Shown here in pieces: positions 1 to 8,159 of a stretch of DNA of 64,000 nt. This DNA comes from Stutzerimonas stutzeri. Its GTDB lineage: Bacteria > Pseudomonadota > Gammaproteobacteria > Pseudomonadales > Pseudomonadaceae. The notes beneath the pieces are model-generated. The model was not told the DNA's origin and did not search any database. It saw only the letters and a program-made list of their open reading frames with translations. Within the stretch, counting starts at the first letter, position 1. The number at the start of each line of letters is the position of its first letter. The translations under genes and the position numbers were made by a program. The stretch spans positions 2,790,001 through 2,854,000 of the forward strand of contig NZ_CP139348.1 of NCBI RefSeq assembly GCF_038561965.1, written 5' to 3'.

Positions 1-1859
1 CGCTTCGGGGGCGGCAGCTGAGTCGCAGCTAGAGCTTGAATACCAAGCAAGCCCAGCGATTGCCCATCCCCGCTGAGTGGCAGCCACCACCATTGCCCGC
101 CCGGCAAGGTATCGGTCCCCTGCCCCGCAGGCTGCCCATGTTTCCATGCCCACTCGGCCGCCGCCAGCGCCTGGTCGCTCAGAGCCGGCAGAGGACCGCC
201 CTTGAACGACCACTCAGCCTTCTTCGTACGCGTCGCCACCACGGCCTCGATATCCGGGAGCAACTGAAGCTGGTGAACCGCAACGGCACAGACCGCCTGA
301 ACATCCGTCGCGGCGCTCAGCCGACGGGAAAGATCAAGCAGGGCCGTCGTCTGCGCTTGCGCCTGACGCAACGACTGCAGCTGGCGGCGCTGGCGACTGG
401 CGAGATTGCCAGTGAGGACCGCCATCAGCAGGAAGAACAACAGTGTCAGCACATCTTCCTGACGCGCCACAATAAAGGTGAAGGTGGGGGGGATGAACAG
501 AAAGTCGTAGAACAGAAACGACAATCCCGCGCAGGCCAGCGCCGGACCCAGGCTACTACGTACGGCCACGACCAGTACCGCTGCAAGAAAGACCAGGGAG
601 ATGTTGGGTAGCGCGAGGTAGCGCGACAGCACCAGTGCGGCCCCGGTCGCCACTAAGGTCGCCAGCAACGCCAGCAGGTAGGTCCGCCAGTCCAGCGGCT
701 GCCTCGTCTGGTCCCCTGTTCGCGAGGGCGCGCGCTCACGCCGTTGGTCAAGAATACTGACTTCCAGCCCTTGGCCTGCGGCGATGAGTTGCTCGGCGAC
801 CGAGCGTGTGAACAGGCGCTTCAGGCCCCGTCGTGCTTGATCACAGCGGCCGACCAGAACCAACGTGGCGCGTCGCTCATAGGCGTGGTCGATCAGGGTC
901 CGAGCGACTCGCTCGCCACGCAGCTCCACCACCTCGCCACCGAGCCGTTCTGCCAGCTGCTGAGCCGCCTGCAAGTGGCCGAGCTCAGCCTCGCCGCGAT
1001 TCGCCCCGGTGTTCACATGCACAGCCGACCATGGCAGGTGCCTACGCTCCGCTACCCGCGCGGCATGTCGCACCAGCCCTTCGGCAGCATCGTTGCCGCA
1101 GATACCGACCAGCAGGCGACCACGAACCGCTGGTGCCGACTGCCCCTGCAAGCGGTAACGCCGATTCAGTTCAGCATCAACCCGCGCAGCGGCGGTTTGC
1201 ATTGCCAGCTCACGCAAGGCAGTCAGGTTGGTTTGCGTGAAGAACGCATCAATGGCCGCCCTAGCCTGTTCCGGAACGTAAACCTTGCCTTCTCGCAAGC
1301 GTTCCAGCAGCTCGCGAGGCGGCAGATCGATCAGCAGGATGTCGTCCGCTTCCTGCAGAATCCAGTCCGGTACGGTTTCCCGGACCTGTATTCCGGTGAT
1401 CGCACGGACCTGATCGTTCAGGCTTTCCAGATGCTGGACATTGACCGTCGTATAGATGTCGATGCCTGCTTCGAGCAGTTCCAGCACATCCTGCCAACGT
1501 TTGCTGTGGCGGCTGCCGGGGGCGTTGCTATGTGCCAGCTCATCCACCAGCACTACACGCGGCCGCACCGCCAGCAGGCCATCAAGGTCCATCTCGACCA
1601 GGGTGATGCCGCGATACTCGCTGCGGATCAACGGCTGCTCGGGCAGGCCAACGAGCATCGCTTCGGTTTCAGCCCTGCCGTGGGTTTCGACCACACCTAC
1701 ACGCAGGTCGCACCCGAGTCGTTTTTGGCGCTGTGCGGCCTGCAGCATCGCGTAGGTCTTACCGACCCCGGGCGCCGATCCGAGGAAAACCTTGAGACGC
1801 CCACGGCCTTCCCTAGGCACATCGTCGAGCAGCGCATCCGCGCGCAGGGCATCGCTCAT
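1..1859 (-). CDS. kdpD: KdpD, osmosensitive K+ channel histidine kinase (3' end cut off by window)
   Basis: Sensor kinase of the KdpD/KdpE system that switches on the Kdp K+ pump when K+ is scarce. The 619 visible codons run N to C. Residues 20-230 are the cytoplasmic KdpD domain with Walker A GSAPGVGKT at 27-35. A Usp-like domain follows at about 250-370, then four membrane segments at about 395-490, then the start of a GAF-like region. The dimerisation and ATPase domains should lie beyond position 1, as should kdpE. The ATG at 1859 is 5 nt after the kdpC stop and is preceded by a GAGTGA ribosome site, so translation is coupled to kdpFABC. I see no internal stop. Identity is sure; the 3' end is not visible. 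Confidence 0.95.
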   Translation of the reverse strand, partial: MSDALRADALLDDVPREGRGRLKVFLGSAPGVGKTYAMLQAAQRQKRLGCDLRVGVVETHGRAETEAMLVGLPEQPLIRSEYRGITLVEMDLDGLLAVRPRVVLVDELAHSNAPGSRHSKRWQDVLELLEAGIDIYTTVNVQHLESLNDQVRAITGIQVRETVPDWILQEADDILLIDLPPRELLERLREGKVYVPEQARAAIDAFFTQTNLTALRELAMQTAAARVDAELNRRYRLQGQSAPAVRGRLLVGICGNDAAEGLVRHAARVAERRHLPWSAVHVNTGANRGEAELGHLQAAQQLAERLGGEVVELRGERVARTLIDHAYERRATLVLVGRCDQARRGLKRLFTRSVAEQLIAAGQGLEVSILDQRRERAPSRTGDQTRQPLDWRTYLLALLATLVATGAALVLSRYLALPNISLVFLAAVLVVAVRSSLGPALACAGLSFLFYDFLFIPPTFTFIVARQEDVLTLLFFLLMAVLTGNLASRQRRQLQSLRQAQAQTTALLDLSRRLSAATDVQAVCAVAVHQLQLLPDIEAVVATRTKKAEWSFKGGPLPALSDQALAAAEWAWKHGQPAGQGTDTLPGGQWWWLPLSGDGQSLGLLGIQALAATQLPPPK

Positions 1860-1864
1860 TCACA

Positions 1865-2431
1865 TCACTCGCTGGGGGCAGGCAGACGATTGTCAGCCAA
1901 TGCAAGATTCAGAGCCAGCACGTTTACCACGGCGGGTCCCACCAGAGGGGCTTCCAGGTGTTCCAGCAGCAAATGGTTCAGGCGCTCAGGCTGGATGCCC
2001 CGAGCGGCCGCCACCCGTGACGCCTGAAAGCGAGCCGCAGCCAGCGTCAGGTGCGGATCCAGCCCGCTGGCCGAAGTCGTCACCAACTCCATGGGCACCG
2101 GCGCCGTAGGGCTGCCAGCCCATTCGATCACCCGCGCACGGACCTGGGCAGCCAGTTCCGGGTTGCTTGGTGCCAGGTTGCTGGCGGCGCTAGCCACCGT
2201 CTCGTAGTCGCCCGCCGAGGGGCGCGGATGGAACCACTGCGCGCCTTCGAAACGCTGGGCCAATAGGCTGCTGCCACGTACTTGCCCGCTGGCATCACGA
2301 ACCAGGCTGCCGTTGGCCTGTTCGGCAAACGCCAGCTGCGCCACAGCCGTCACCAGCAGCGGATAAGCCACCCCGGTGATCAGGGTCATCAGGACCAGCA
2401 GGACAAACGCCGGACGAATTTGTTTGAGCAT
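1865..2431 (-). CDS. kdpC: KdpC, K+-transporting ATPase subunit C
   Basis: Accessory subunit of the KdpFABC high-affinity K+ pump, with a single N-terminal membrane anchor at about residues 8-30 and a periplasmic/peripheral domain that stabilises the KdpA-KdpB complex. The 188 aa length matches the family. The conserved QRFEGAQWFHPRPSAGDY stretch and the closing segment with LNLALA are typical of KdpC. It lies 42 nt downstream of kdpB and 5 nt upstream of kdpD in one minus-strand operon. Confidence 0.96.
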   Translation of the reverse strand: MLKQIRPAFVLLVLMTLITGVAYPLLVTAVAQLAFAEQANGSLVRDASGQVRGSSLLAQRFEGAQWFHPRPSAGDYETVASAASNLAPSNPELAAQVRARVIEWAGSPTAPVPMELVTTSASGLDPHLTLAAARFQASRVAAARGIQPERLNHLLLEHLEAPLVGPAVVNVLALNLALADNRLPAPSE

Positions 2432-2473
2432 CTTTTCATCTCCAGAAGCCGCGCCAGTTAGGCGCAGCGGGAT

Positions 2474-4528
2474 TCAGACCAGACCAGTCGCGGTCAGTAG
2501 CAGATCGATCAGCTTGATCCCAACGAACGGAGCCAGCAGCCCGCCCAGTCCGTAGATCAATAGGTTGCGCCGTAGCAGGCTGGCTGCGTCGGCCGCCTTG
2601 ATGCGCACGCCACGCAGCGCCAGCGGGATCAGGACGACGATGATCAGCGCGTTGAACACGATTGCGGACAGGATTGCGCTCTCCGGGCTGTGCAGCTGCA
2701 TCAGGTTCAGTGCCGAGAGCTGCGGATAGATGCCGATGAACAGTGCCGGCAGGATGGCAAAGTATTTCGCCACGTCGTTGGCGATCGAAAAGGTCGTCAA
2801 CGCGCCCCGTGTCACCAGCAGCTGCTTGCCCACCTGAACCACGTCGAGCAGCTTGGTCGGATCGGAGTCCAGGTCGACCAGATTCGCCGCCTCACGCGCC
2901 GCCTGGGTGCCATCGTTCATCGCCATGCCGACATCGGCCTGCGCCAGCGCTGGCGCATCGTTGGCGCCATCGCCGCACATAGCGACCATCTTGCCCTCGG
3001 CCTGCTCCTGGCGAATGCGCTGCAGTTTCTTCTGCGGCGTCGCTTCGGCAATCAGGTCGTCGACCCCTGCCTCGGCTGCAATCGCGGCTGCGGTCAGTGG
3101 GTTATCCCCGGTAACCATCACCGTACGTATACCCAGCTGGCGCAGCTCGGCGAAGCGTTCGCGTATGCCTGGCTTCACGACATCCTTGAGGTGGATGGCG
3201 CCCAACAAACGATCATCAGCGCACACCAGCAACGGCGTGCCACCACTCTGAGCGATTTTTTCCACCTCGCGCGCCAATACTGGCGGAACCTGATCCCGCG
3301 TCATGTCCAAATGGTCAAGCACAGCGTCTACCGCGCCTTTGCGATAGCGACGGCCCTGGTGATCGGCACCAGACAAACGGGTTTCCGCGCTGAATGGAAT
3401 ATTGCTGACGTTCTGTGTGGACGGCTCCGCCATCGGCGCCAAGGCACGCAGATATTCCACGATAGATTTTCCTTCGGCCGTGTCGTCCGCCAGCGAAGAG
3501 AGCAATGCCGCATGCGACAGCTCGGTGGTGGAAATGCCTGGGGCCTTCACCATCGCGCTGCAGCGCCGGTTGCCAAAGGTGATGGTGCCGGTCTTGTCCA
3601 ATAGCAGCACCTGGACGTCGCCGGCCGCCTCCACTGCCCGGCCCGATTTAGCGATCACATTGAGCCGCACCAGACGATCCATGCCGGCGATCCCGATCGC
3701 CGACAACAGCCCGCCGATCGTCGTCGGAATCAATGTCACCAGCAGCGCAACCAGAAAGACCAATGGCAGATCGCCCCCGGCGAAACGGGCGAATGGCTGC
3801 AACGTGGCGACCACCACGAGAAAGATCAGCGTCAACCCGATCAACAGGACGTCCAGCGCGACCTCGTTGGGCGTCTTCTGCCGCTTGGCCCCCTCGACCA
3901 GGGCGATCATTCGGTCCAGTGTGGATTCGCCCGGATCGCTGCTGATGCGCACCAGCAACCAATCGGACACCACGCGGGTATTGCCCGTTACGGCCGAGCG
4001 ATCCCCTCCCGACTCGCGGATCACCGGTGCAGACTCCCCGGTGATCGCCGCCTCGTTGACAGCCGCGATGCCTTCGATGACTTCCCCATCACCGGGAATC
4101 AGCTCGCCGACCTCGACCCGTACCACATCGCCGCGGCGCAGGCTGCTCGCAGCCACCTGGCGGTAATTGCCATTGTCATCGCGCAGTCGCGCCTCGAGTC
4201 CCTGCACGCCTGCCTTGAGGCTATCCGCCCGTGCCTTGCCGCGCCCTTCGGCAAGCGCTTCGGCAAAATTGGCGAAGAGCACGGTGAACCACAGCCATAG
4301 TGCTATCTGTATTGCCACCGGGCGACTGACCGCAGCGTCAGGCAGGAAACACAGCAGCGTGGTCGCTACAGCGGCGAGCTCGACCACCAGCATCACCGGA
4401 GATCGGGCGAGCCGGCGTGGGTCGAGTTTGACCAGGGCCTGCAACAGCGCCGGTTTGCACAGCGCAGCAAAGGATGTGGCAGGTTGTTGCTCGGCACTGT
4501 CGAGTGCCGTTTGACGGACGTTCATCAT
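2474..4528 (-). CDS. kdpB: KdpB, K+-transporting P-type ATPase catalytic subunit
   Basis: ATP-hydrolysing subunit of the Kdp pump, 684 aa. Visible P-type ATPase signatures are TGES at 163-166 in the actuator domain, the phosphorylated aspartate in DKTGTIT (Asp311), and GDGANDAPAL in the hinge. About seven membrane helices are spread over 40-90, 225-285 and the last 110 residues. Ser166 in TGES matches the serine whose phosphorylation inhibits KdpB at high K+ in E. coli (family knowledge), so that control may be kept. The gene starts 8 nt after the kdpA stop. A second in-frame ATG one codon downstream is an equally possible start. Confidence 0.97.
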   Translation of the reverse strand: MMNVRQTALDSAEQQPATSFAALCKPALLQALVKLDPRRLARSPVMLVVELAAVATTLLCFLPDAAVSRPVAIQIALWLWFTVLFANFAEALAEGRGKARADSLKAGVQGLEARLRDDNGNYRQVAASSLRRGDVVRVEVGELIPGDGEVIEGIAAVNEAAITGESAPVIRESGGDRSAVTGNTRVVSDWLLVRISSDPGESTLDRMIALVEGAKRQKTPNEVALDVLLIGLTLIFLVVVATLQPFARFAGGDLPLVFLVALLVTLIPTTIGGLLSAIGIAGMDRLVRLNVIAKSGRAVEAAGDVQVLLLDKTGTITFGNRRCSAMVKAPGISTTELSHAALLSSLADDTAEGKSIVEYLRALAPMAEPSTQNVSNIPFSAETRLSGADHQGRRYRKGAVDAVLDHLDMTRDQVPPVLAREVEKIAQSGGTPLLVCADDRLLGAIHLKDVVKPGIRERFAELRQLGIRTVMVTGDNPLTAAAIAAEAGVDDLIAEATPQKKLQRIRQEQAEGKMVAMCGDGANDAPALAQADVGMAMNDGTQAAREAANLVDLDSDPTKLLDVVQVGKQLLVTRGALTTFSIANDVAKYFAILPALFIGIYPQLSALNLMQLHSPESAILSAIVFNALIIVVLIPLALRGVRIKAADAASLLRRNLLIYGLGGLLAPFVGIKLIDLLLTATGLV

Positions 4529-4536
4529 GACGCTCC

Positions 4537-6234
4537 TCAGAAGCCTTGCAGCAGGACGAAGTGTTCGGCGAGCGGGCCGAGCGCGAGGGCCGGCAGGAAT
4601 GTCAGCCCGCCGACCAGGAGGATCACCAGGGTCAACAGCGTCACGAACAGCGGTCCGTGGGTGGGAAAGCTGTTTGCATCGAGCGGTGCGCGGTTCTTCG
4701 CCGCCAGACTGCCGGCAATCGCCAGCACCGGCAGGATGAAGCCGAAGCGCCCCAGCAGCATGGCGAGTGCGATCATCAGGTTGTGATAGGTGGTGCCGGC
4801 GCCGAAACCGGCGAATGCCGACCCGTTATTGCCGGTACCTGACGTATAGGCGTACAGGATCTGGCTCAGCCCATGAGGGCCTGGATTGCTGATCGAGGCG
4901 GCGGGCCCCGGCAAGCTGACACCGAGCGCGGCCAGCACCAGCACACCCACCGGCATCACCAGCAGAGATGCCACGAGCAAGCGGACCTCACGCGCTTCGA
5001 GCTTTTTGCCCAGGTACTCGGGTGTGCGTCCGATCATCAGGCCCGCCAGGAATACCGTAACCAGCACGAACAGCAACATGCCGTACAGGCCTGCGCCGAC
5101 GCCGCCGAACACGATCTCGCCCAGCATCATATTGAACATCGGCACCATGCCCCCAAGCGGGCTGAAACTGTCATGCATTGCATTGACCGAGCCGTTCGAC
5201 GCCGCGCTGGTCACGGTGGCCCATAGCGCCGAGGCGGCGATGCCCAGACGACTTTCCTTCCCTTCCAACGGCCCCGTCTGTTCCACCGCAATGCCGACGA
5301 ACGCAGGGTTGGCCTGATGCTCTGCGAACAAGCTCGTGCCCAGGCCTAGTGTGAACAGCACCAGCATGCAGGCAAGGATCGCCCGGCTCTGGCGAAGGTC
5401 GCGTACGTAATGACCAAACATGAATATCAGTGCAGCCGGCAGCAGCAGGATCGAAGCCACCTCAAGCAGGTTGCTCCAGGCTGTCGGATTCTCGAAAGGG
5501 TGGGCCGAGTTGACACCGAAGAAGCCACCGCCGTTGGTGCCCAATTGCTTGATTGCTATCTGGCTGGCCGCCGGTCCTAGTGGAATGCTCTGCTCGCCGC
5601 CTTGCAACGTCACCACCTGGACGTAATCCGCCAGGCTTTGCGGCACGCCCTGCCACACCAGTAGCAACGCCAGGATCACGCTGAAAGGCAACAGTCCATA
5701 CAGGACGGCGCGGGTCACATCGACCCAGAAATTGCCGACTTCGCCCGCATTGCGGCGAAACAGTGCGCGACAGAGCACCACCAGTACTGCCAGGCCAACC
5801 GCCGGACTCAAAAAGTTCTGCACGCCCAGGCCCAGCATCTGGCTGAAGTAGCTGAGTTGCGCCTCGCCGCTATAGGCCTGCCAATTAGTGTTGGTTACGA
5901 AACTCACCGCGGTGTTCAGCGCCAGGGGCCATTCGAGACCGGGCAAGCGTTGCGGGTTCAGTGGCAGCTGTCCTTGCAACATGAGTGTCGCGATTAACCC
6001 CAGCAGGCTTGCCAAGGTAAGGCCGAGCAAGGCCAGGCTATACGTCCAGCTCTGCTCACGGTCCCGATCAATGCCTGCTGCGCGGTAACACAGCTGTTCT
6101 ATCGGTCTGAATACGGGTGTCAGCCAGGTGCGCTCACCCTCCATCGCCCGGTACAGATAACGACCAAGCCAGGGGGCCGGTGCAAGCACGAGGATGAAAA
6201 AAGCCGCGATGAGCCAGTAGTCGTTGGCGTTCAT
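4537..6234 (-). CDS. kdpA: KdpA, K+-binding and translocating subunit
   Basis: Channel-like subunit of KdpFABC, 565 aa with about ten membrane helices, related to the SKT/Trk superfamily. Its four selectivity-filter loops can all be recognised: TNTNWQ, GTNGGGF, ASNGS and GTGNNGSAF, each supplying the filter glycine. It is encoded directly after kdpF (8 nt gap) and before kdpB in the usual kdpFABC order. No truncation or frameshift is seen. Confidence 0.97.
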   Translation of the reverse strand: MNANDYWLIAAFFILVLAPAPWLGRYLYRAMEGERTWLTPVFRPIEQLCYRAAGIDRDREQSWTYSLALLGLTLASLLGLIATLMLQGQLPLNPQRLPGLEWPLALNTAVSFVTNTNWQAYSGEAQLSYFSQMLGLGVQNFLSPAVGLAVLVVLCRALFRRNAGEVGNFWVDVTRAVLYGLLPFSVILALLLVWQGVPQSLADYVQVVTLQGGEQSIPLGPAASQIAIKQLGTNGGGFFGVNSAHPFENPTAWSNLLEVASILLLPAALIFMFGHYVRDLRQSRAILACMLVLFTLGLGTSLFAEHQANPAFVGIAVEQTGPLEGKESRLGIAASALWATVTSAASNGSVNAMHDSFSPLGGMVPMFNMMLGEIVFGGVGAGLYGMLLFVLVTVFLAGLMIGRTPEYLGKKLEAREVRLLVASLLVMPVGVLVLAALGVSLPGPAASISNPGPHGLSQILYAYTSGTGNNGSAFAGFGAGTTYHNLMIALAMLLGRFGFILPVLAIAGSLAAKNRAPLDANSFPTHGPLFVTLLTLVILLVGGLTFLPALALGPLAEHFVLLQGF

Positions 6235-6242
6235 GCGGCCCC

Positions 6243-6332
6243 CTAACTACGTTCGGCGCGCAACAGCGCAGCCAGTAGGTAGAAGAACAGGACGATGGCC
6301 AGGCCCAGTGCGAGCCCGTCGAGGATGGTCAT
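6243..6332 (-). CDS. kdpF: KdpF, small stabilising subunit of the Kdp pump
   Basis: A 29-codon ORF encoding one hydrophobic helix (MTILDGLALGLAIVLFFYLL...) with a charged C-terminal RAERS tail, exactly the size and form of KdpF. KdpF packs against KdpA and stabilises the complex (family knowledge). A GGAG ribosome site lies 9 nt before the ATG, and the stop is 8 nt before kdpA. It is the first gene of the operon, so the kdp promoter must lie in the 218 bp gap upstream. I could not pick a convincing -35/-10 pair or KdpE site there. Confidence 0.93.
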   Translation of the reverse strand: MTILDGLALGLAIVLFFYLLAALLRAERS

Positions 6333-6550
6333 GGGTTAATGCTCCGTATGGCGCTTCAGTGCGCGAACGCAAAGTGTCGGAGCAGCCGCTGTAAAAAATC
6401 GATTGCGCGAGCGGCCAGACGGCGTAAAGAAAACGTATTTTTCATCGCGCGCCCTGCAGTGCTACTGGCGGCCCGCATCAGTTCTGATCGGAACGCTGGC
6501 GCAACGGCGCAGTCCTCTATTAACCACTAGCCTCAAGAAGGATGCTGCAG

Positions 6551-6904
6551 ATGATCAAGCAACTGTTCGACAAGTCCGTCCCGCAGAATGTGCACGGCTG
6601 GGAACGCGCAGCTTCGCTGGCCGGGGGCTTGGTGCTTATGGGCAAAGGGCTCCGCCGTGGCGGGATATTCGGTCTGGCCGAGCTGGCGATGGGCGGCATG
6701 GCCCTGGCCCGCGGCATCAGCGGCCGTTGCGAGGGCAAGCGTATGTTGACCGAGATGGAGACGAAGCCGGCATTGCCGAGCCAGCGCTATAGCCACATGC
6801 CGATGGATTCCGAAGTGCATAGCCCGGACTTTCAGGACAACAGCGTCACGCTGCCGGACAGCTCGCCGATGGGCAACGAGTCCCCCACGACACCACGCGT
6901 CTGA
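6551..6904 (+). CDS. Small DUF2892-type inner-membrane protein with long hydrophilic tail
   Basis: Predicted 117 aa protein. Residues 14-57 (NVHGWERAASLAGGLVLM..., then GIFGLAELAMGGMALARG) match the YgaP-like DUF2892 pattern: two short helices joined by a KGLRRGG turn. The last 50 residues are hydrophilic and rich in Ser, Pro, Asp and Met. I chose the ATG at 6551 because AAGAAGGA at 6535-6542 then sits 8 nt upstream; the ATG at 6542 overlaps that site. It is divergent from kdpFABC. DUF2892 proteins have no established role in K+ uptake, so a link to kdp is only positional. Confidence 0.7.
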   Translation: MIKQLFDKSVPQNVHGWERAASLAGGLVLMGKGLRRGGIFGLAELAMGGMALARGISGRCEGKRMLTEMETKPALPSQRYSHMPMDSEVHSPDFQDNSVTLPDSSPMGNESPTTPRV

Positions 6905-6944
6905 CCTGGCCAGGTCGAACAGCGTCGCGCCAAGGGGCAGCACC

Positions 6945-7004
6945 GTAGGGTGGGCTTCAGCCCACCAAAGCCCGCTCCTATCGGTGGGCTAAAGCCCACC
7001 CTAC
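6945..7004. repeat. REP-type palindrome pair (inward REPIN-like unit)
   Basis: Two 22 bp palindromic units with core GGTGGGCTTYAGCCCACC, at 6945-6966 and 6983-7004, lie in inverted orientation with GTAGGG tails facing outward. The same core recurs at 13793-13858 and 21294-21311. Size, inverted pairing and intergenic location fit Pseudomonas REP/BIME sequences. The pair lies between the DUF2892 gene and the lysR stop. Confidence 0.8.
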
Positions 7005-7108
7005 TGCCGAGGATCGATGCCTCGCCCAGGCGATCACCGGCCGCTGCTAGGCGTGTACTTAGGCAACTGCAGGCCGCAACACCTGCCGGAAAAGCTGTTT
7101 AGGGACGA

Positions 7109-8002
7109 TCAAACCTGCCCCAGCAACCGGTCCTGGTTCTGCTGCGCCATTTCCTTCAGGTAATCCCAGGTGGTGCGCATGCGCGCCAGGTCCTTGAACT
7201 CGATGGGCATCAGCATCCAGAACGTACGGGTGAAGCTGACCTCCTCGGGCAGCAGCAGGCGCAGACGCGGATCAGCGTCAGCCGAGAACGCCGGAAGAAT
7301 CGCGATACCCGCCCCCATCGCCACGGCTTCCTGCTGGGCCAGCAGGCTGGTGCTGCGCAGGCCGATGGCGCGGGCGTCGGCGATGCCATCGAGAAACAGC
7401 AGTTCCTTGCTGAACAGCAGGTCATCCACATAACTGACGAAGCGATGCTCGGCCAGGTCCTCGCGGCTGCGAATCGGTGGATGCTCTTCCAGATAGGCTG
7501 GCGAGGCATACAACCGCAGCACGTAGTCGGTCAGGCGGGTGATGATGAAAGGCCCGCGCTCCGGGCGCTCCAGCGTAATGACGATATCCGCCTCGTGGCG
7601 CGACAGCCGCACCGCGCGCGGCAAGGCCAATAGGTCGATATTCAAATGTGGATAGCGGCGGCTCAGGCCGGTGAGCTGGCCGGCAAGCATCACTGTGCCG
7701 TAACCCTCGGTGGCGCCGATGCGCACCTGCCCGGAAAGCCCATCGCCCATGCTCGGCAAGGAATGCTCGATGGCCACGCTGGCGCTTTCCATCGCTTCGA
7801 CCCGTGGCAGCAGGTTGCGCCCGGCTTCGGTGAGCTTGTAGCCGCCTGGCTCACGGAGGAAGAGTTGCAGCCCGATGCTCTTTTCCAGCGCCTGCAAACG
7901 GCGGGATACGGTGGTGTGGTCGACGGCGAGCCGGCGCGCCGCGGTCGTCAGCCGCCCGGCACGGGCGACCTCGAGGAAATAGCGCAGATTGTCCCAATCC
8001 AT
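7109..8002 (-). CDS. LysR-family regulator, divergent from the valine-catabolism operon
   Basis: 297 aa LysR-type transcriptional regulator. The N-terminal winged HTH (MDWDNLRYFLEVARAGRLTT..., about 3-60, with DHTTVSRRLQALE as recognition region) is followed by a substrate-binding domain to about 290. I chose the ATG at 8002 because GGAGGC lies 7 nt upstream; an upstream in-frame ATG at 8032 has none. Divergence from mmsA and several dyads in the shared 157 bp gap suggest it controls that operon. In P. aeruginosa mmsAB is run by an AraC-type MmsR (known), so a LysR here would be a different regulator. The effector is unknown. Confidence 0.85.
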   Translation of the reverse strand: MDWDNLRYFLEVARAGRLTTAARRLAVDHTTVSRRLQALEKSIGLQLFLREPGGYKLTEAGRNLLPRVEAMESASVAIEHSLPSMGDGLSGQVRIGATEGYGTVMLAGQLTGLSRRYPHLNIDLLALPRAVRLSRHEADIVITLERPERGPFIITRLTDYVLRLYASPAYLEEHPPIRSREDLAEHRFVSYVDDLLFSKELLFLDGIADARAIGLRSTSLLAQQEAVAMGAGIAILPAFSADADPRLRLLLPEEVSFTRTFWMLMPIEFKDLARMRTTWDYLKEMAQQNQDRLLGQV

Positions 8003-8027
8003 GGTTGAAGCCTCCAACGGGTTCCTG

Positions 8028-8099
8028 TGCATTTATGCAGACCGACTCTGCAGTCGACCGCATTGTAATGTGGTTTTTTGCATTGCTACATTCAATGCA
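8028..8099. promoter_or_regulatory. Candidate LysR operator region (three dyads)
   Basis: The lysR-mmsA gap carries three symmetric sequences: TGCAT-TT-ATGCA at 8028-8039, CATT-GT-AATG at 8061-8070, and TGCATTG-N7-CAATGCA at 8079-8099. They share TGCAT/CATTG half-sites on one face of the gap, as expected for recognition and activation sites of a LysR protein. Function is inferred from symmetry and position only. Confidence 0.5.
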
Positions 8100-8125
8100 T
8101 CTTCTCGCAGCTGTCCGCGAGTCAT

Positions 8126-8135
8126 AACAACAACA
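8126..8135 (+). promoter_or_regulatory. Hfq/Crc A-rich motif in the mmsA leader
   Basis: AACAACAACA, matching the AAnAAnAA target of Hfq/Crc translational repression in Pseudomonas, ends 24 nt before the mmsA ATG and just upstream of its GGAGAG ribosome site. Confidence 0.65.
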
Positions 8136-8159
8136 GTGCCTTCTCAGGCGGAGAGCCAT

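Noticed and set aside
744..2027. 427-codon plus-strand open frame at the left edge
   Set aside because: Antisense to kdpD, whose Walker A and conserved sequence read through without a stop.
6333..6550. KdpE-binding site and kdp promoter
   Set aside because: AT-rich patches are present, but no -35/-10 pair or T-rich KdpE-like site is convincing enough to report.
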